NCBI RefSeq assembly: GCF_900582195.1
Contig: NZ_UTHA01000215.1
Span: 35,401-99,400, forward strand
Source of the DNA: Pseudomonas viridiflava
GTDB taxonomy: Bacteria; Pseudomonadota; Gammaproteobacteria; Pseudomonadales; Pseudomonadaceae
Direction: 5' to 3'
Length of the DNA: 64,000 nucleotides
This document shows positions 40,501 to 47,770 of the stretch, piece after piece. The number at the start of each line of letters is the position of its first letter. The stretch's first letter is position 1. The translations under genes and the position numbers were made by a program. The notes beneath the pieces were generated by a model. It was given only the letters and a program-made list of their open reading frames with translations. It was not told where the DNA came from and did not search any database.

Positions 40501-42156
40501 CTGGTGGGTGTTGATGATGGTCAACAACATCCCCTGGCCTTCGAATACGACCGTCAGGACCGGCTGATCACCGAGCATCAGGGCTGGGGCACACTGCGTT
40601 ACCGCTACGACGCCTGCGGTCAGCTCAAGCGCATGCGTCTGCCGGACAACAGCGTGCTCGACTACCGCCACGCCAAGGGTGGCGCGCTGAACGGGATCGA
40701 CCTCAACGGCACGCCGCTGACCCGTCACATCTACCAGTCCGGGCGCGAGCTGCAACGCCAGCAAGGCCTGCTGCTCAGCGAATATTCCTACGACGATCAG
40801 GGCCGATTACTCGCCCACGCCGTAGGCCATCAGCGCGATGCGTTGTACCGCCGCGATTATGCCTACAGCGCCAACGGCAATCTCGCGCACATCGCCGACA
40901 GCCGCCACGGCCAGCGCACCTACGGCTACGACGTCCTCGACCGCCTCATCCGCGTACGCCACTCGCGCGACGAACTGCCGGAAAGCTTCGCCCACGACCC
41001 GGCCGGCAACCTGCTGATGCAGGACCGCCCCGGCCCCAGCCAGATCAAAGGCAACCGCCTGCTGATGCAGGGCGACCGCCATTACGACTACGACGCCTTC
41101 GGCAACCTGATCCGCGAACGCCGTGGCCGCGCGCAGACCCTCGTCACCGAATACCGCTACGACTGCCAGCACCGCCTGATCGGCCTGACCCGCCCCGACG
41201 GCCAGACCGCGTCTTACAAGTACGACGCCTTCGGCCGACGCATCAGCAAAACCGTCGACGGCGAGACCACCGAGTTCTTCTGGCAAGGCGACCACCTCGT
41301 CGCTGAAAGCAGCGACAGCGAATACCGCAGCTACGTCTACGAACCCGGCACCTTCCGCCCGCTGGCGCTGCTCGACGGCAAAGGCCCGAAAAAAGCCTGC
41401 CCCTTCTACTACCAACTCGACCACCTCGGCACCCCGCAGGAACTCACCGACTACAGCGGCGACATCGTCTGGTCCGCGCAATACGACGCCTACGGAAAAG
41501 TCGCCGCCCTGACCATGGCCGGCGAGGACTACCTGAACCAGCCGTTGCGCTTTCAGGGGCAGTACTTCGACGGGGAAAGCGGACTGCATTACAACCGCCA
41601 TCGGTACTACGACCCGCGGCTGGGGCGGTATCTGACGCCAGATCCGATCAAGTTGGCGGGTGGGTTGAATCAGTACCAGTACGTGCCGAATCCGACGGGG
41701 TGGGTTGATCCGTTGGGGTTGAGCTCCAACTGTCCACCCAAAGGTCGAAAATCGATAAATTGTCCAAAACCTGATGAAGTTGAGCTTCCACAGGTATCCA
41801 GGCGCGGTGCATTCAGGCAGGCAAAAGTTGATGCCGGAATACCGAAAGGGCAACAGCCCGACATTCAGACTGATGAGGTAAGTGGCAGGCAGATGCAGCT
41901 CACCTATGTCAACATGACGGATAGAAAAGGAAATAACATTCTAGACAGCAGTGGAAAGCCGATTATAACCAGAGAATATAGATTCACCCGAGAGGATGGT
42001 TTTATATTGATACTCCAAGACCACTCAGCGGGACATAAATATGGAGATGTAAATAACCGAGGAGATCAAGGCCCTCACATAAACATACGACCCGCGCATG
42101 ACACACGCAATGGCAAAGTAAAAAATACGAGCGATCATTATCCATTCAAGGAATGA
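37513..42156 (+). CDS. Rhs polymorphic toxin with HNH/EndoVII-type C-terminal domain
   Basis: A 1547-aa Rhs-family effector. Residues 1-400 are a family-specific N-terminus with hydrophobic helices (about 270-315) that could be the translocation region; no PAAR domain is visible. Residues about 415-1375 carry many YD/RHS repeats forming the shell, closed by the conserved core end DPIKLAGGLNQYQYVPNPTGW and DPLGL (about 1376-1402). The variable tip (about 1405-1547) reads GAFRQAKVDAGIPKGQQPD..., then QDHSAGHKYGD and GDQGPHINIRP and HYPF, the pattern of the HNH/EndoVII (Tox-HNH-EHHH type) nucleases. GC drops sharply at about 41735, as usual for swapped tips. Likely exported by a type VI system, which is not in the window. 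Confidence 0.93.
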   Translation: MEAVTRIEQALDSFPATLSLYREQLKHWASRAADEVSHAADLPSLMGMERVIRFGSDSTVVSSTDNEFFSGVVQCPESGPMLIESKFESVYDIPLGNIVVDVIAMDGGETTPITLDARGKGSFKGIPGKFYRVQVHSDVTADQVEDLFKAYDGLTAELDGWLRSEWQGFKPQWSQSVATAAGNGMLAGSWAAIEGVWDSIGLLSDILKDPGAFAERLGEGATQLMALAATAPDVMEKLQLLVSDEAALCLLLRTASLWLEMLPPSEVAGKTAEAASMMMVQLLIDVLISVVLTFISGGAGIAYLTLRLADRAVQLLSAVKRLVKAMFGIVEGFIKYVDQYKGVAARGIAAGVKKGRMQLRWNAQRNTLLKKDEHHDDSPDQAKNPNGDSADCVPFTCTNGCPVSMVTGEELLTLNDGVLDGVLPFEFTRLYRSSAAEIDIGLGFGWSHSLAHRLVFEGDVVVWVDHENRRTRFPLPSSERPAIHNSLSRAAIFLGDEPEELILALAGDTARFYHFRAGRLTAISDAYGNRLTVQRDRSDRVQRLDNGAGRSLLLRYDRAQLLGVDYQVFRDGAWSTEQALVSYRYDAYQHLIEATNAVGDSERYDYDDAHVILQRQLAGGASFFWEWERSGKAARCVRHWASFSQMDTRYVWNDDGSVAVHYVDGTEETYVHDERARLVRKVEADGGEQLKAYDSSGRLIAEQDALGAVTEYRYDEVGRLIALIPPNEAPTSYEYRNGFLYRRSRGDAVWIYRRNAEGDVTEAVDPEGQVTHYYYDTRGQLLSIRYPDSSRHRLVWNSLGQLTEETLPDGGVRRFSYDALGRRTTTADEHGAVTRQHWDAVGRLIQTTFPTGSTRAYSYGAYGQVTAERDELGHITRYEYDDDLHLVSRRINPDGTRVQYRYDHAQLLLTEIENESGEKYRLDYTPTGLIRQEVGFDGRRTAYAYDLNGHLLEKTEFGDDGSQLVTAYERDAAGRLLVKTLPDGLKVSYQYDRLGRLVGVDDGQQHPLAFEYDRQDRLITEHQGWGTLRYRYDACGQLKRMRLPDNSVLDYRHAKGGALNGIDLNGTPLTRHIYQSGRELQRQQGLLLSEYSYDDQGRLLAHAVGHQRDALYRRDYAYSANGNLAHIADSRHGQRTYGYDVLDRLIRVRHSRDELPESFAHDPAGNLLMQDRPGPSQIKGNRLLMQGDRHYDYDAFGNLIRERRGRAQTLVTEYRYDCQHRLIGLTRPDGQTASYKYDAFGRRISKTVDGETTEFFWQGDHLVAESSDSEYRSYVYEPGTFRPLALLDGKGPKKACPFYYQLDHLGTPQELTDYSGDIVWSAQYDAYGKVAALTMAGEDYLNQPLRFQGQYFDGESGLHYNRHRYYDPRLGRYLTPDPIKLAGGLNQYQYVPNPTGWVDPLGLSSNCPPKGRKSINCPKPDEVELPQVSRRGAFRQAKVDAGIPKGQQPDIQTDEVSGRQMQLTYVNMTDRKGNNILDSSGKPIITREYRFTREDGFILILQDHSAGHKYGDVNNRGDQGPHINIRPAHDTRNGKVKNTSDHYPFKE

Positions 42157-42158
42157 CC

Positions 42159-42554
42159 ATGAAATACTGGAATGACATAGACGGAAGCAAACTCTTCAAT
42201 ATGGTATTCAGCAGAAATATACCCGTTGGGGAGATCAAGCTATTCGCTTTAAACATGGACAACAACCTTTCAACATTGACCTTGGCATTTGATATTAGAG
42301 AAATGCCGGACACTCCACCGAAAAAATGGGAATCCATAGGATACAATGCTTGCCGAATCGGAATAACATGCGGTGAAATTAGAGAGTTGACGACATCCAA
42401 CATTCCAACTCAAAAAAACTTAAGTCTATCCATACAACCAATTGGAGACAGATACCTTATTTCAGCTGTATCAAGCACTTCGAAAGTAACGTTTACCACA
42501 TCATCATTAAGACTGCGAGAACCTAGCGTATATCTAACAGATTTACCTTTCTAA
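42159..42554 (+). CDS. Immunity protein for the Rhs nuclease (Imm50-like)
   Basis: A 131-aa cytoplasmic protein, AT-rich like the toxin tip. AAGGA at 42148-42152 is 6 bases before the ATG at 42159, better than the ATG at 42153 which it touches. It starts just after the toxin stop. The pattern MKYWNDIDGS..LFNMVF and MPDTPPKKWESIGYNACRIGI fits Imm50-type immunity proteins from memory. It should neutralise the tip nuclease in the producing cell. Confidence 0.8.
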   Translation: MKYWNDIDGSKLFNMVFSRNIPVGEIKLFALNMDNNLSTLTLAFDIREMPDTPPKKWESIGYNACRIGITCGEIRELTTSNIPTQKNLSLSIQPIGDRYLISAVSSTSKVTFTTSSLRLREPSVYLTDLPF

Positions 42555-42724
42555 AATTTATTGAGCGACGGGTGTTCTGTTATCGTGAGGCATCATAAAA
42601 AATTTATATAGATACAGAGAACAGTTCGAAATCCAGTTGCTCAGCATGATTCTAGACAATTTGGAATTCTCGAAATCCGAGATCTCACATTGTTAGCACT
42701 ACAAAAAAACGCCTATCCTAGACT

Positions 42725-42782
42725 CGCCCACCAGTTTAATGACTGGCGGGCAGCGGTTTTTAGTCGCTAACAAATTTGTTAG
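42725..42782 (+). terminator. Terminator-like hairpin and 16-bp palindrome after the immunity gene
   Basis: CCCACCAG/CTGGCGGG hairpin followed by CAGCGGTTTTT (42727-42761), then the perfect palindrome CTAACAAATTTGTTAG (42767-42782). The remainder of the 42555-42845 gap is AT-rich and shows no gene. Confidence 0.6.
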
Positions 42783-42845
42783 GACCTCTTGAACTCAGGC
42801 CCCTAAAATCCGGATTCAGACGCTCAGATCTTCTCAAACATCCGA

Positions 42846-43013
42846 TCACTGCTCATCCTCATCCTCTTCATACTCCATATCAGCCTCGTCCGAATCATTC
42901 AACGGCACCGTCGCATCATCCATCAACGACCCCGGATCTTCATTCCCCGGATCATTGATAAACGGCAGTCCACTCGAACCCTTCTCTTCCTTGCCTTCGG
43001 TTTCAGGAGTCAT
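42846..43013 (-). CDS. Small acidic protein (55 aa)
   Basis: A 55-aa, very acidic product (ends DMEYEEDEDEQ) beginning MTPETEGKEEKGSSG. Read on the minus strand, GAGG lies 7 bases before the ATG. No domain is recognised. It is probably disordered. It stands alone between the immunity gene and the glycine-zipper genes. Confidence 0.6.
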   Translation of the reverse strand: MTPETEGKEEKGSSGLPFINDPGNEDPGSLMDDATVPLNDSDEADMEYEEDEDEQ

Positions 43014-43094
43014 GGCAAACCTCATCATCTGGTGGCGTGTATTACGTTCGAGAAGCCTTACAGCCAATCGTTCCGAAGTCCGACGAGCAAATAC

Positions 43095-43121
43095 AAAAAA
43101 CCCGGCACAACGCCGGGTTTC
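43095..43121 (-). terminator. Terminator of glycine-zipper gene 1
   Basis: Minus strand AAACCCGGCGTTGTGCCGGGTTTTTTG, just after the stop of the gene at 43136. Confidence 0.9.
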
Positions 43122-43135
43122 CGTTTAACCCTCCA

Positions 43136-43555
43136 TCAATGATGGCGGTTTTTATGTTTGTTCTTGTGCTTGTGACCGCCGCCCGAATGAGATCCGCCAT
43201 CGTCACCGAGGTTATTACCGACCGCACCACCCGCCGCGCCGCCCAACCCTGCACCAATGGTCGAGCCAGTAGAACCGCCGAGGCTGTTGCCGACGACCGA
43301 GCCACCCGCCGCGCCGAGACCACCGCCGATCGCAGCTTCGGTGCGATTGCGCTTATTCGCCCCGACGGCACTGCCGGCCGCGCCGCCAACACCCGCACCT
43401 ACCGCCGCGCCAGTACTGCCACCGAGTTGTCCACCGACCACATTGCCGAGCGCGCCGCCCAGGCCGCCACCCACAGCGGCGGTGCCATCACCAGCGGCCA
43501 TCGCCCCTTGTGCTACCAGCAAACCGAAAAACAGTGCAGATAATGACAAGCGCAT
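43136..43555 (-). CDS. Glycine-zipper protein with His/Lys-rich tail
   Basis: A 139-aa exported protein. Signal peptide to about residue 20 (LVAQGAMAA), then repeated Gly-zipper units (GGGLGGALGNVVGG, GAGVGGAAGSAVGA, GGSVVGNSLGG, GAGLGGAAGGAVG), which form membrane-inserting helix pairs, and a tail SHSGGGHKHKNKHKNRHH rich in His and Lys. It is a tandem paralogue of the gene at 43692. Likely envelope protein; function unknown. Confidence 0.8.
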   Translation of the reverse strand: MRLSLSALFFGLLVAQGAMAAGDGTAAVGGGLGGALGNVVGGQLGGSTGAAVGAGVGGAAGSAVGANKRNRTEAAIGGGLGAAGGSVVGNSLGGSTGSTIGAGLGGAAGGAVGNNLGDDGGSHSGGGHKHKNKHKNRHH

Positions 43556-43645
43556 ATGAACCTCACAGTTCCCGAAGCGGGACAGTCCGCCCAGACATGG
43601 GCCTATGTGAGATTGGAGAGTTGAACGGGGAAAACGTTCAGCCAT

Positions 43646-43676
43646 GAAAAAGCCCGACATCGAGTCGGGCTTTTTC
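43646..43676. terminator. Terminator between the two glycine-zipper genes
   Basis: AAAAAGCCCGACATCGAGTCGGGCTTTTTC, T-rich on both strands. Confidence 0.9.
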
Positions 43677-43691
43677 GGACAACGATCAGTC

Positions 43692-44063
43692 TTAGTGACG
43701 CTTGTGACCTTTGGACAAGTTGCTGCCCACTGCGCCGCCAGCCGCACCGCCCAGGCCTGCACCAATCGTGGCGCCAGTCTTGCCGCCCAGGCTGTTGCCG
43801 ATCACTGAACCACCGGCCGCGCCAACACCGCCGCCAATCGCCGCTTTGGTCCGGCTACCCTTGCGCGCCGCCATTGCGCTGCCCGCTGCGCCTGCTACGC
43901 CAGCACCGATGGCCGCGCCAGTGCTGCCGCCCATTTTCTGGCCGACGACATTACCCAGCGCGCCACCCAGACCACCACCCAGCGCCGCGGTGCCATCACC
44001 GGCAGCCATTGCACCTTGAGCAACCAGAAGCCCCAGAACCAGAGCAGGCAGTGTTAAACGCAT
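43692..44063 (-). CDS. Glycine-zipper protein, paralogue
   Basis: A 123-aa exported protein nearly identical in plan to the one at 43136 (same signal LVAQGAMAAGDGTAA), with four Gly-zipper units and a shorter basic tail SKGHKRH. The conserved spacing and shared signal show a local duplication followed by divergence of the tail. No partner genes identify a function. Confidence 0.8.
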   Translation of the reverse strand: MRLTLPALVLGLLVAQGAMAAGDGTAALGGGLGGALGNVVGQKMGGSTGAAIGAGVAGAAGSAMAARKGSRTKAAIGGGVGAAGGSVIGNSLGGKTGATIGAGLGGAAGGAVGSNLSKGHKRH

Positions 44064-44202
44064 GACGAAAACCTCAAAATTTGGGATGACGAAAAGGGCC
44101 GGGATTTAATGCCGTGGCCGCGAAAAAGTCCAGACGAAATCGGAGGCTTCGCGCACTCGGCGCCGATTGGACAGCGATTCTGGAAAAGGTTTTATGACAG
44201 GC

Positions 44203-44235
44203 AAAAAAAAGCCCGCTGGGGAGACGGGCTGGAGA
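44203..44235 (-). terminator. Minus-strand terminator
   Basis: On the minus strand GCCCGTCTCCCCAGCGGGCTTTTTTTT. It lies 112 bases beyond another minus-strand terminator with no gene between; the interval is listed separately. Confidence 0.85.
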
Positions 44236-44346
44236 CTTGCTTTCTAACGGATGGCTTCACACTACCGCGGTAGACGTGAAAAGTTTGTGAAAGCCCACTG
44301 CATTCGCCACCTAAGTTCGCAGGACATGCCCACACTCAATCAGCCA
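44236..44346 (-). ncRNA. Candidate small RNA between two minus-strand terminators
   Basis: This interval has no frame of interest but lies between two well-formed minus-strand terminators. A transcript that begins here and ends at 44203 would be about 100-140 nt. No promoter was clearly recognised, so the call is tentative. Confidence 0.3.
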
Positions 44347-44377
44347 TAAAAAACCCCGTTCAATGACGGGGTTATGC
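44347..44377 (-). terminator. Terminator of the 62-aa gene
   Basis: On the minus strand AACCCCGTCATTGAACGGGGTTTTTTAT, just after the stop at 44387. Confidence 0.9.
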
Positions 44378-44386
44378 ACAGACAGA

Positions 44387-44575
44387 TTATTTTCTGGATC
44401 GCGCGCTGACCTTGGGCAGAAACTTTGCCTTCGGTCCTTTCGGAGCTGTGGATTTGATCTTGCCGGTCTGCACCCGGTCCTCGCCAAAGCCGGACTGATA
44501 CTCGGTCTGGCCGCAGCGTACGCAGTTATTGAAGGAAAATTCAGCGCCATCGTCTTCGATATACGGACCAGTCAT
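44387..44575 (-). CDS. Small protein with one CxxC (62 aa)
   Basis: A 62-aa protein. It has NCVRCGQTEYQSGFGED (one CxxC, too few for a full zinc ribbon) and a basic C-terminus (KGPKAKFLPKVSARSRK). ATG 44575 is preceded on its strand by GGAGAAGG. It is followed by a terminator. No family is recognised. Confidence 0.6.
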   Translation of the reverse strand: MTGPYIEDDGAEFSFNNCVRCGQTEYQSGFGEDRVQTGKIKSTAPKGPKAKFLPKVSARSRK

Positions 44576-44814
44576 ACCTTCTCCCCTTCGCAACAGATCG
44601 ACACCGGCAAAAACTCTTTTGCCTGAAAAAATATCGACCTCCTTGGTTTTGAGACTAGTCGGTCATTCCTGGACTTGTTATTCAGATCACCTGACGCCCG
44701 ACGAATGGCCTACAAAATTCAAACTCGACGATGAGCCGTTGGTCCTGCATTGCTAAAGAATTCCGGAGATAGGCCGTTGCCCTTTTTCATACAAATGAAT
44801 CTCAAGGAGAGAAC

Positions 44815-45099
44815 ATGCAAATCAACGGATTCCCGAATCTACCCGTCGTAAAGCTCACGGAAGAACAAATCGCAGCCGGCAAAGCCGGGGCGGAAAAGCT
44901 CAAGGAAAAGATCGCTTCCGGTGAAATCACCATCAAATATCCGGGTCCGGATACGCCGGTTCTGCAGCCTGGCGTCATTTACCATCCAAGCCAGCCGGTG
45001 CAACCGAGTCAACCTTCCGACACACCTGCGCTTGTCGCCATCGACACGCCGCTGACCTATGACGCTAAAGGCGCTGTGATCCTCAAGCCACAGGGCTGA
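44815..45099 (+). CDS. Unknown 94-aa protein with proline-rich centre
   Basis: AAGGAGAG ends 5 bases before the ATG, a strong ribosome binding site. The 94-aa product has a Lys/Glu-rich helix (VKLTEEQIAAGKAGAEKLKEK) then a proline-rich segment (HPSQPVQPSQPSD). No signal peptide. Function unknown. Confidence 0.7.
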   Translation: MQINGFPNLPVVKLTEEQIAAGKAGAEKLKEKIASGEITIKYPGPDTPVLQPGVIYHPSQPVQPSQPSDTPALVAIDTPLTYDAKGAVILKPQG

Positions 45100-45105
45100 T
45101 TGCAT

Positions 45106-45140
45106 AGAAAAAAAGCCCATTCATTATCTGGATGGGCTCA
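45106..45140 (-). terminator. Terminator of the YbjQ gene
   Basis: On the minus strand AGCCCATCCAGATAATGAATGGGCTTTTTTTC follows the stop at 45160. Confidence 0.85.
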
Positions 45141-45159
45141 CTTGCCGGGCGATCAACAT

Positions 45160-45480
45160 TCAGCGCAACTTCACGGCCGTCCCCGTCGCAAACACCACCA
45201 CCATCCCGCCCTTGCCGCCGGGCATGCTGATCTCGAAGTCCACTCCGACCACCGCGTCCGCCTGCAGAGCACGCGCGCGCTCCCTGATTTCCTCAGTCGC
45301 CTGAATACGCGCCTCCTTCAGCGCCCGCTCCAGCGTCTGCGAACGTCCGCCGAAAAAATCGCGCATACCGGCAAACATGTCGCGAATCACATTGACCCCC
45401 TGCACTGACTCAGCACTGACGATGTCCAGGTATGCCGTGATTTGCCGACCTTCAATGGTATGAGTGGTGGAAATGATCAT
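45160..45480 (-). CDS. YbjQ/UPF0145-family protein
   Basis: A 106-aa cytoplasmic protein of the YbjQ family, pentameric in known structures. It has the pattern MIISTTHTIEGRQITAYLDIVSAESVQGV and ADAVVGVDFEISMPGGKGGMVVVFATGTAVKL typical of the family. The second half of the usual family is present in full. Its biochemical role is not established. Confidence 0.9.
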   Translation of the reverse strand: MIISTTHTIEGRQITAYLDIVSAESVQGVNVIRDMFAGMRDFFGGRSQTLERALKEARIQATEEIRERARALQADAVVGVDFEISMPGGKGGMVVVFATGTAVKLR

Positions 45481-45575
45481 GGATGTCGTCCCTATACGGA
45501 TGATTAAATTCGCGATTGTAATGGCTCAAAGCAGACTTCACGCCGCTGCCAATAAATCCCAGACACCAGAAACCA

Positions 45576-45613
45576 CAAAACCCCTGACTTCTTTCGAAAT
45601 CAGGGGTTTTGTG
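45576..45613. terminator. Terminator of tRNA-Ser
   Basis: AAAACCCCTGACTTCTTTCGAAATCAGGGGTTTT, on the 3' side of the minus-strand tRNA. Confidence 0.9.
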
Positions 45614-45622
45614 TACTGAATG

Positions 45623-45712
45623 TGGCGGTGAAGGAGAGATTCGAACTCTCGATACAGTTTCCTGTATACACACTTTCCAGGCGTGCTCCTTAAGCCACTC
45701 GGACACTTCACC
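45623..45712 (-). tRNA. tRNA-Ser (anticodon GGA)
   Basis: Minus strand, 90 bases: acceptor GGTGAAG, anticodon loop with CTGGAAA, a long variable arm (GTGTGTATACAGGAAACTGTATC), T-arm AGAGTTCGAATCTCT and encoded CCA. Confidence 0.97.
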
Positions 45713-46007
45713 GTATCTCTTCAAACATGTTCTGTCTGTCGAGGCGCGCTAATGTAGTCGAAAGCTTTTGCGATGGCAAACTTTTTTTCAGAATTTTCAT
45801 GCGGTTAAGAGAAAAAGCCGTTTCGCCGACCATCAGCCCATGGCAAACCGGCCAATCTTCGGTGGAGGTGCCCCTTCTATATAGAAGCAGAATGCCTCGC
45901 CGCGCTGGCTACGCCGGGAAACGGTGACTGGCGGGTCAGTCACGGCGCTTTAACTGGCCCGCGGCGGTGGGTAACGTCTGCCGATCTTTCTTACAAGGAA
46001 TAGCGTC

Positions 46008-46697
46008 ATGAGTGAGTTGATTTCCTACCACCTCGAAGACGGTATCGCGACCCTGACCTTGAGCAACGGCAAGGTCAATGCCATTTCTCCGGACGTGATT
46101 GCGGCATTCAACGCGGCGCTGGATCAGGCGGTAACTGATCGTGCCATCGTGATCATCACCGGTCAGCCAGGAATTCTGTCCGGCGGTTACGATCTGAAAG
46201 TGATGACCGCCGGCCCTAAAGAAGCCGTTTCGCTGGTGACTGCGGGTTCGACCTTGGCGCGTCGCCTGCTCTCTCACCCGTTCCCGGTGATCGTCGCGTG
46301 CCCCGGTCATGCTGTGGCGAAAGGTGCTTTCATTCTGTTGTCTGCTGATTACCGCATCGGTGTCGATGGCCCGTTCAGCATCGGTCTGAACGAAGTGCAG
46401 ATCGGTATGACCATGCACCATGCCGGTATCGAGCTGGCTCGCGATCGCCTGCGTCGTTCGGCATTCCACCGTTCGGTGATCAACGGCGAGATGTTCGATC
46501 CGCAAAGCGCGGTGGATGCCGGCTTCCTCGACAAGGTTGTTTCCGCCGAGGAGCTGCAAGGTGCTGCCCTCGCCGCTGCGCGTCAGTTGAAGAAGATCAA
46601 CATGCTCGCGCACAAGAACACCAAGTTGAAGGTGCGTAAGGCACTGCTGGAAGCGCTGGATAACGCGATCATCCAGGATCAGGAGCATCTGGGTTAA
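46008..46697 (+). CDS. Crotonase / enoyl-CoA hydratase family protein
   Basis: A 229-aa crotonase-fold enzyme. It has the oxyanion-hole segments GQPGILSGGYDLKVM (about 49-63) and CPGHAVAKGAFILLSADYRIG (about 97-117), but the usual catalytic glutamates of enoyl-CoA hydratases are not obvious, so the reaction (hydratase or isomerase) is open. ATG 46008 has AAGGAA upstream. It stands alone and ends at a terminator. Confidence 0.88.
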   Translation: MSELISYHLEDGIATLTLSNGKVNAISPDVIAAFNAALDQAVTDRAIVIITGQPGILSGGYDLKVMTAGPKEAVSLVTAGSTLARRLLSHPFPVIVACPGHAVAKGAFILLSADYRIGVDGPFSIGLNEVQIGMTMHHAGIELARDRLRRSAFHRSVINGEMFDPQSAVDAGFLDKVVSAEELQGAALAAARQLKKINMLAHKNTKLKVRKALLEALDNAIIQDQEHLG

Positions 46698-46721
46698 GCC
46701 TGGACTCAAGAACGTTAAGAG

Positions 46722-46750
46722 AAGCCCGACCGTCGTGTCGGGCTTTTTCG
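46722..46750 (+). terminator. Terminator of the crotonase gene
   Basis: GAAGCCCGACCGTCGTGTCGGGCTTTTT. Confidence 0.9.
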
Positions 46751-46914
46751 TGAACGCCTGGTTTAAAACGCTGCGACGGCTCTAGGACAGGTCTGACCCT
46801 CCATTCGGAAACATGCGCTTAAACATCGGCTATCTCCGGACTCTATAGCGGCAATTGCCGAAAACAGTGCACATCCGTACACTGCGCCACCTTTTGTCCC
46901 GGTGGGGCCTGAAA

Positions 46915-47637
46915 ATGCTGTTCGTGTTTCGTATGTTATTGATGGGCCTGCACTTTATTCTGGCGGGTGTGCTCGGGGTAATCCTCGGGATATGCCGGCC
47001 GTTCAATCCGGACAACAGCCGTCTGTGCGCCCGCCTCTACGCATTGCCGGCGATGTGTATTTTGCGTTTACGGGTGAAATCCGATGTCAGCGGTTTGATG
47101 AACAAACCCGACAGCTGCGTGATCATCGCCAACCATCAGTCCAACTATGATCTGTTCGTGTTTGGCAACGTAGTGCCGCGCCGCACCGTGTGCATCGGCA
47201 AGAAGAGCCTCAAGTGGGTACCGCTGTTCGGGCAGCTGTTCTGGCTGGCCGGCAATGTGTTGATCGACCGTGGCAATGCGCACAAGGCACGCCAGTCGAT
47301 GCTGACCACCACCAATACCTTGCAGAACGAAGACACCTCGATCTGGGTGTTCCCGGAAGGCACGCGCAACCTCGGCGAAGAATTGCTGCCGTTCAAGAAA
47401 GGCGCGTTCCAGATGGCGATTGCCGCCGGTGTGCCGATCGTTCCGGTTTGCGTCAGCAGCTACATCAAGCACATGCGCCTGAATCGCTGGCGCAGCGGGA
47501 AAATCCTCATACGCTCGTTGCCGGCAATTCCCACAGCCGGATTGACCATGGATGACATGCCCATGCTCATCAATCAGTGCCGCGAGCAGATGCGCGAGTG
47601 CATTGAATCCATGGATCGGCAATTACAAACCGCTTAA
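46915..47637 (+). CDS. plsC: 1-acyl-sn-glycerol-3-phosphate acyltransferase PlsC
   Basis: Makes phosphatidic acid at the inner membrane. The 240-aa product has an N-terminal membrane helix, the catalytic NHQSNYD (HX4D) and FPEGTRNLGE motifs. ATG 46915 with GGTGGGG 8 bases upstream gives a start (MLFVFRMLLM) parallel to E. coli PlsC; an upstream in-frame TTG at 46855 would add 20 residues. It precedes a terminator and corA. Confidence 0.9.
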   Translation: MLFVFRMLLMGLHFILAGVLGVILGICRPFNPDNSRLCARLYALPAMCILRLRVKSDVSGLMNKPDSCVIIANHQSNYDLFVFGNVVPRRTVCIGKKSLKWVPLFGQLFWLAGNVLIDRGNAHKARQSMLTTTNTLQNEDTSIWVFPEGTRNLGEELLPFKKGAFQMAIAAGVPIVPVCVSSYIKHMRLNRWRSGKILIRSLPAIPTAGLTMDDMPMLINQCREQMRECIESMDRQLQTA

Positions 47638-47667
47638 TAGAAAACCCGCCCTGTGCGGGTTTTCTTT
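47638..47667 (+). terminator. Terminator of plsC
   Basis: AAAACCCGCCCTGTGCGGGTTTTCTTTT. Confidence 0.88.
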
Positions 47668-47770
47668 TGCCCGGTGAACTGTATAGATTTCACTGACTCT
47701 CAAGCAGCGACACGGCTAAGCTGAAGCCTTGTATTCCCTGCCACCTGCCAAGAAGAAGTGAATCACCACC

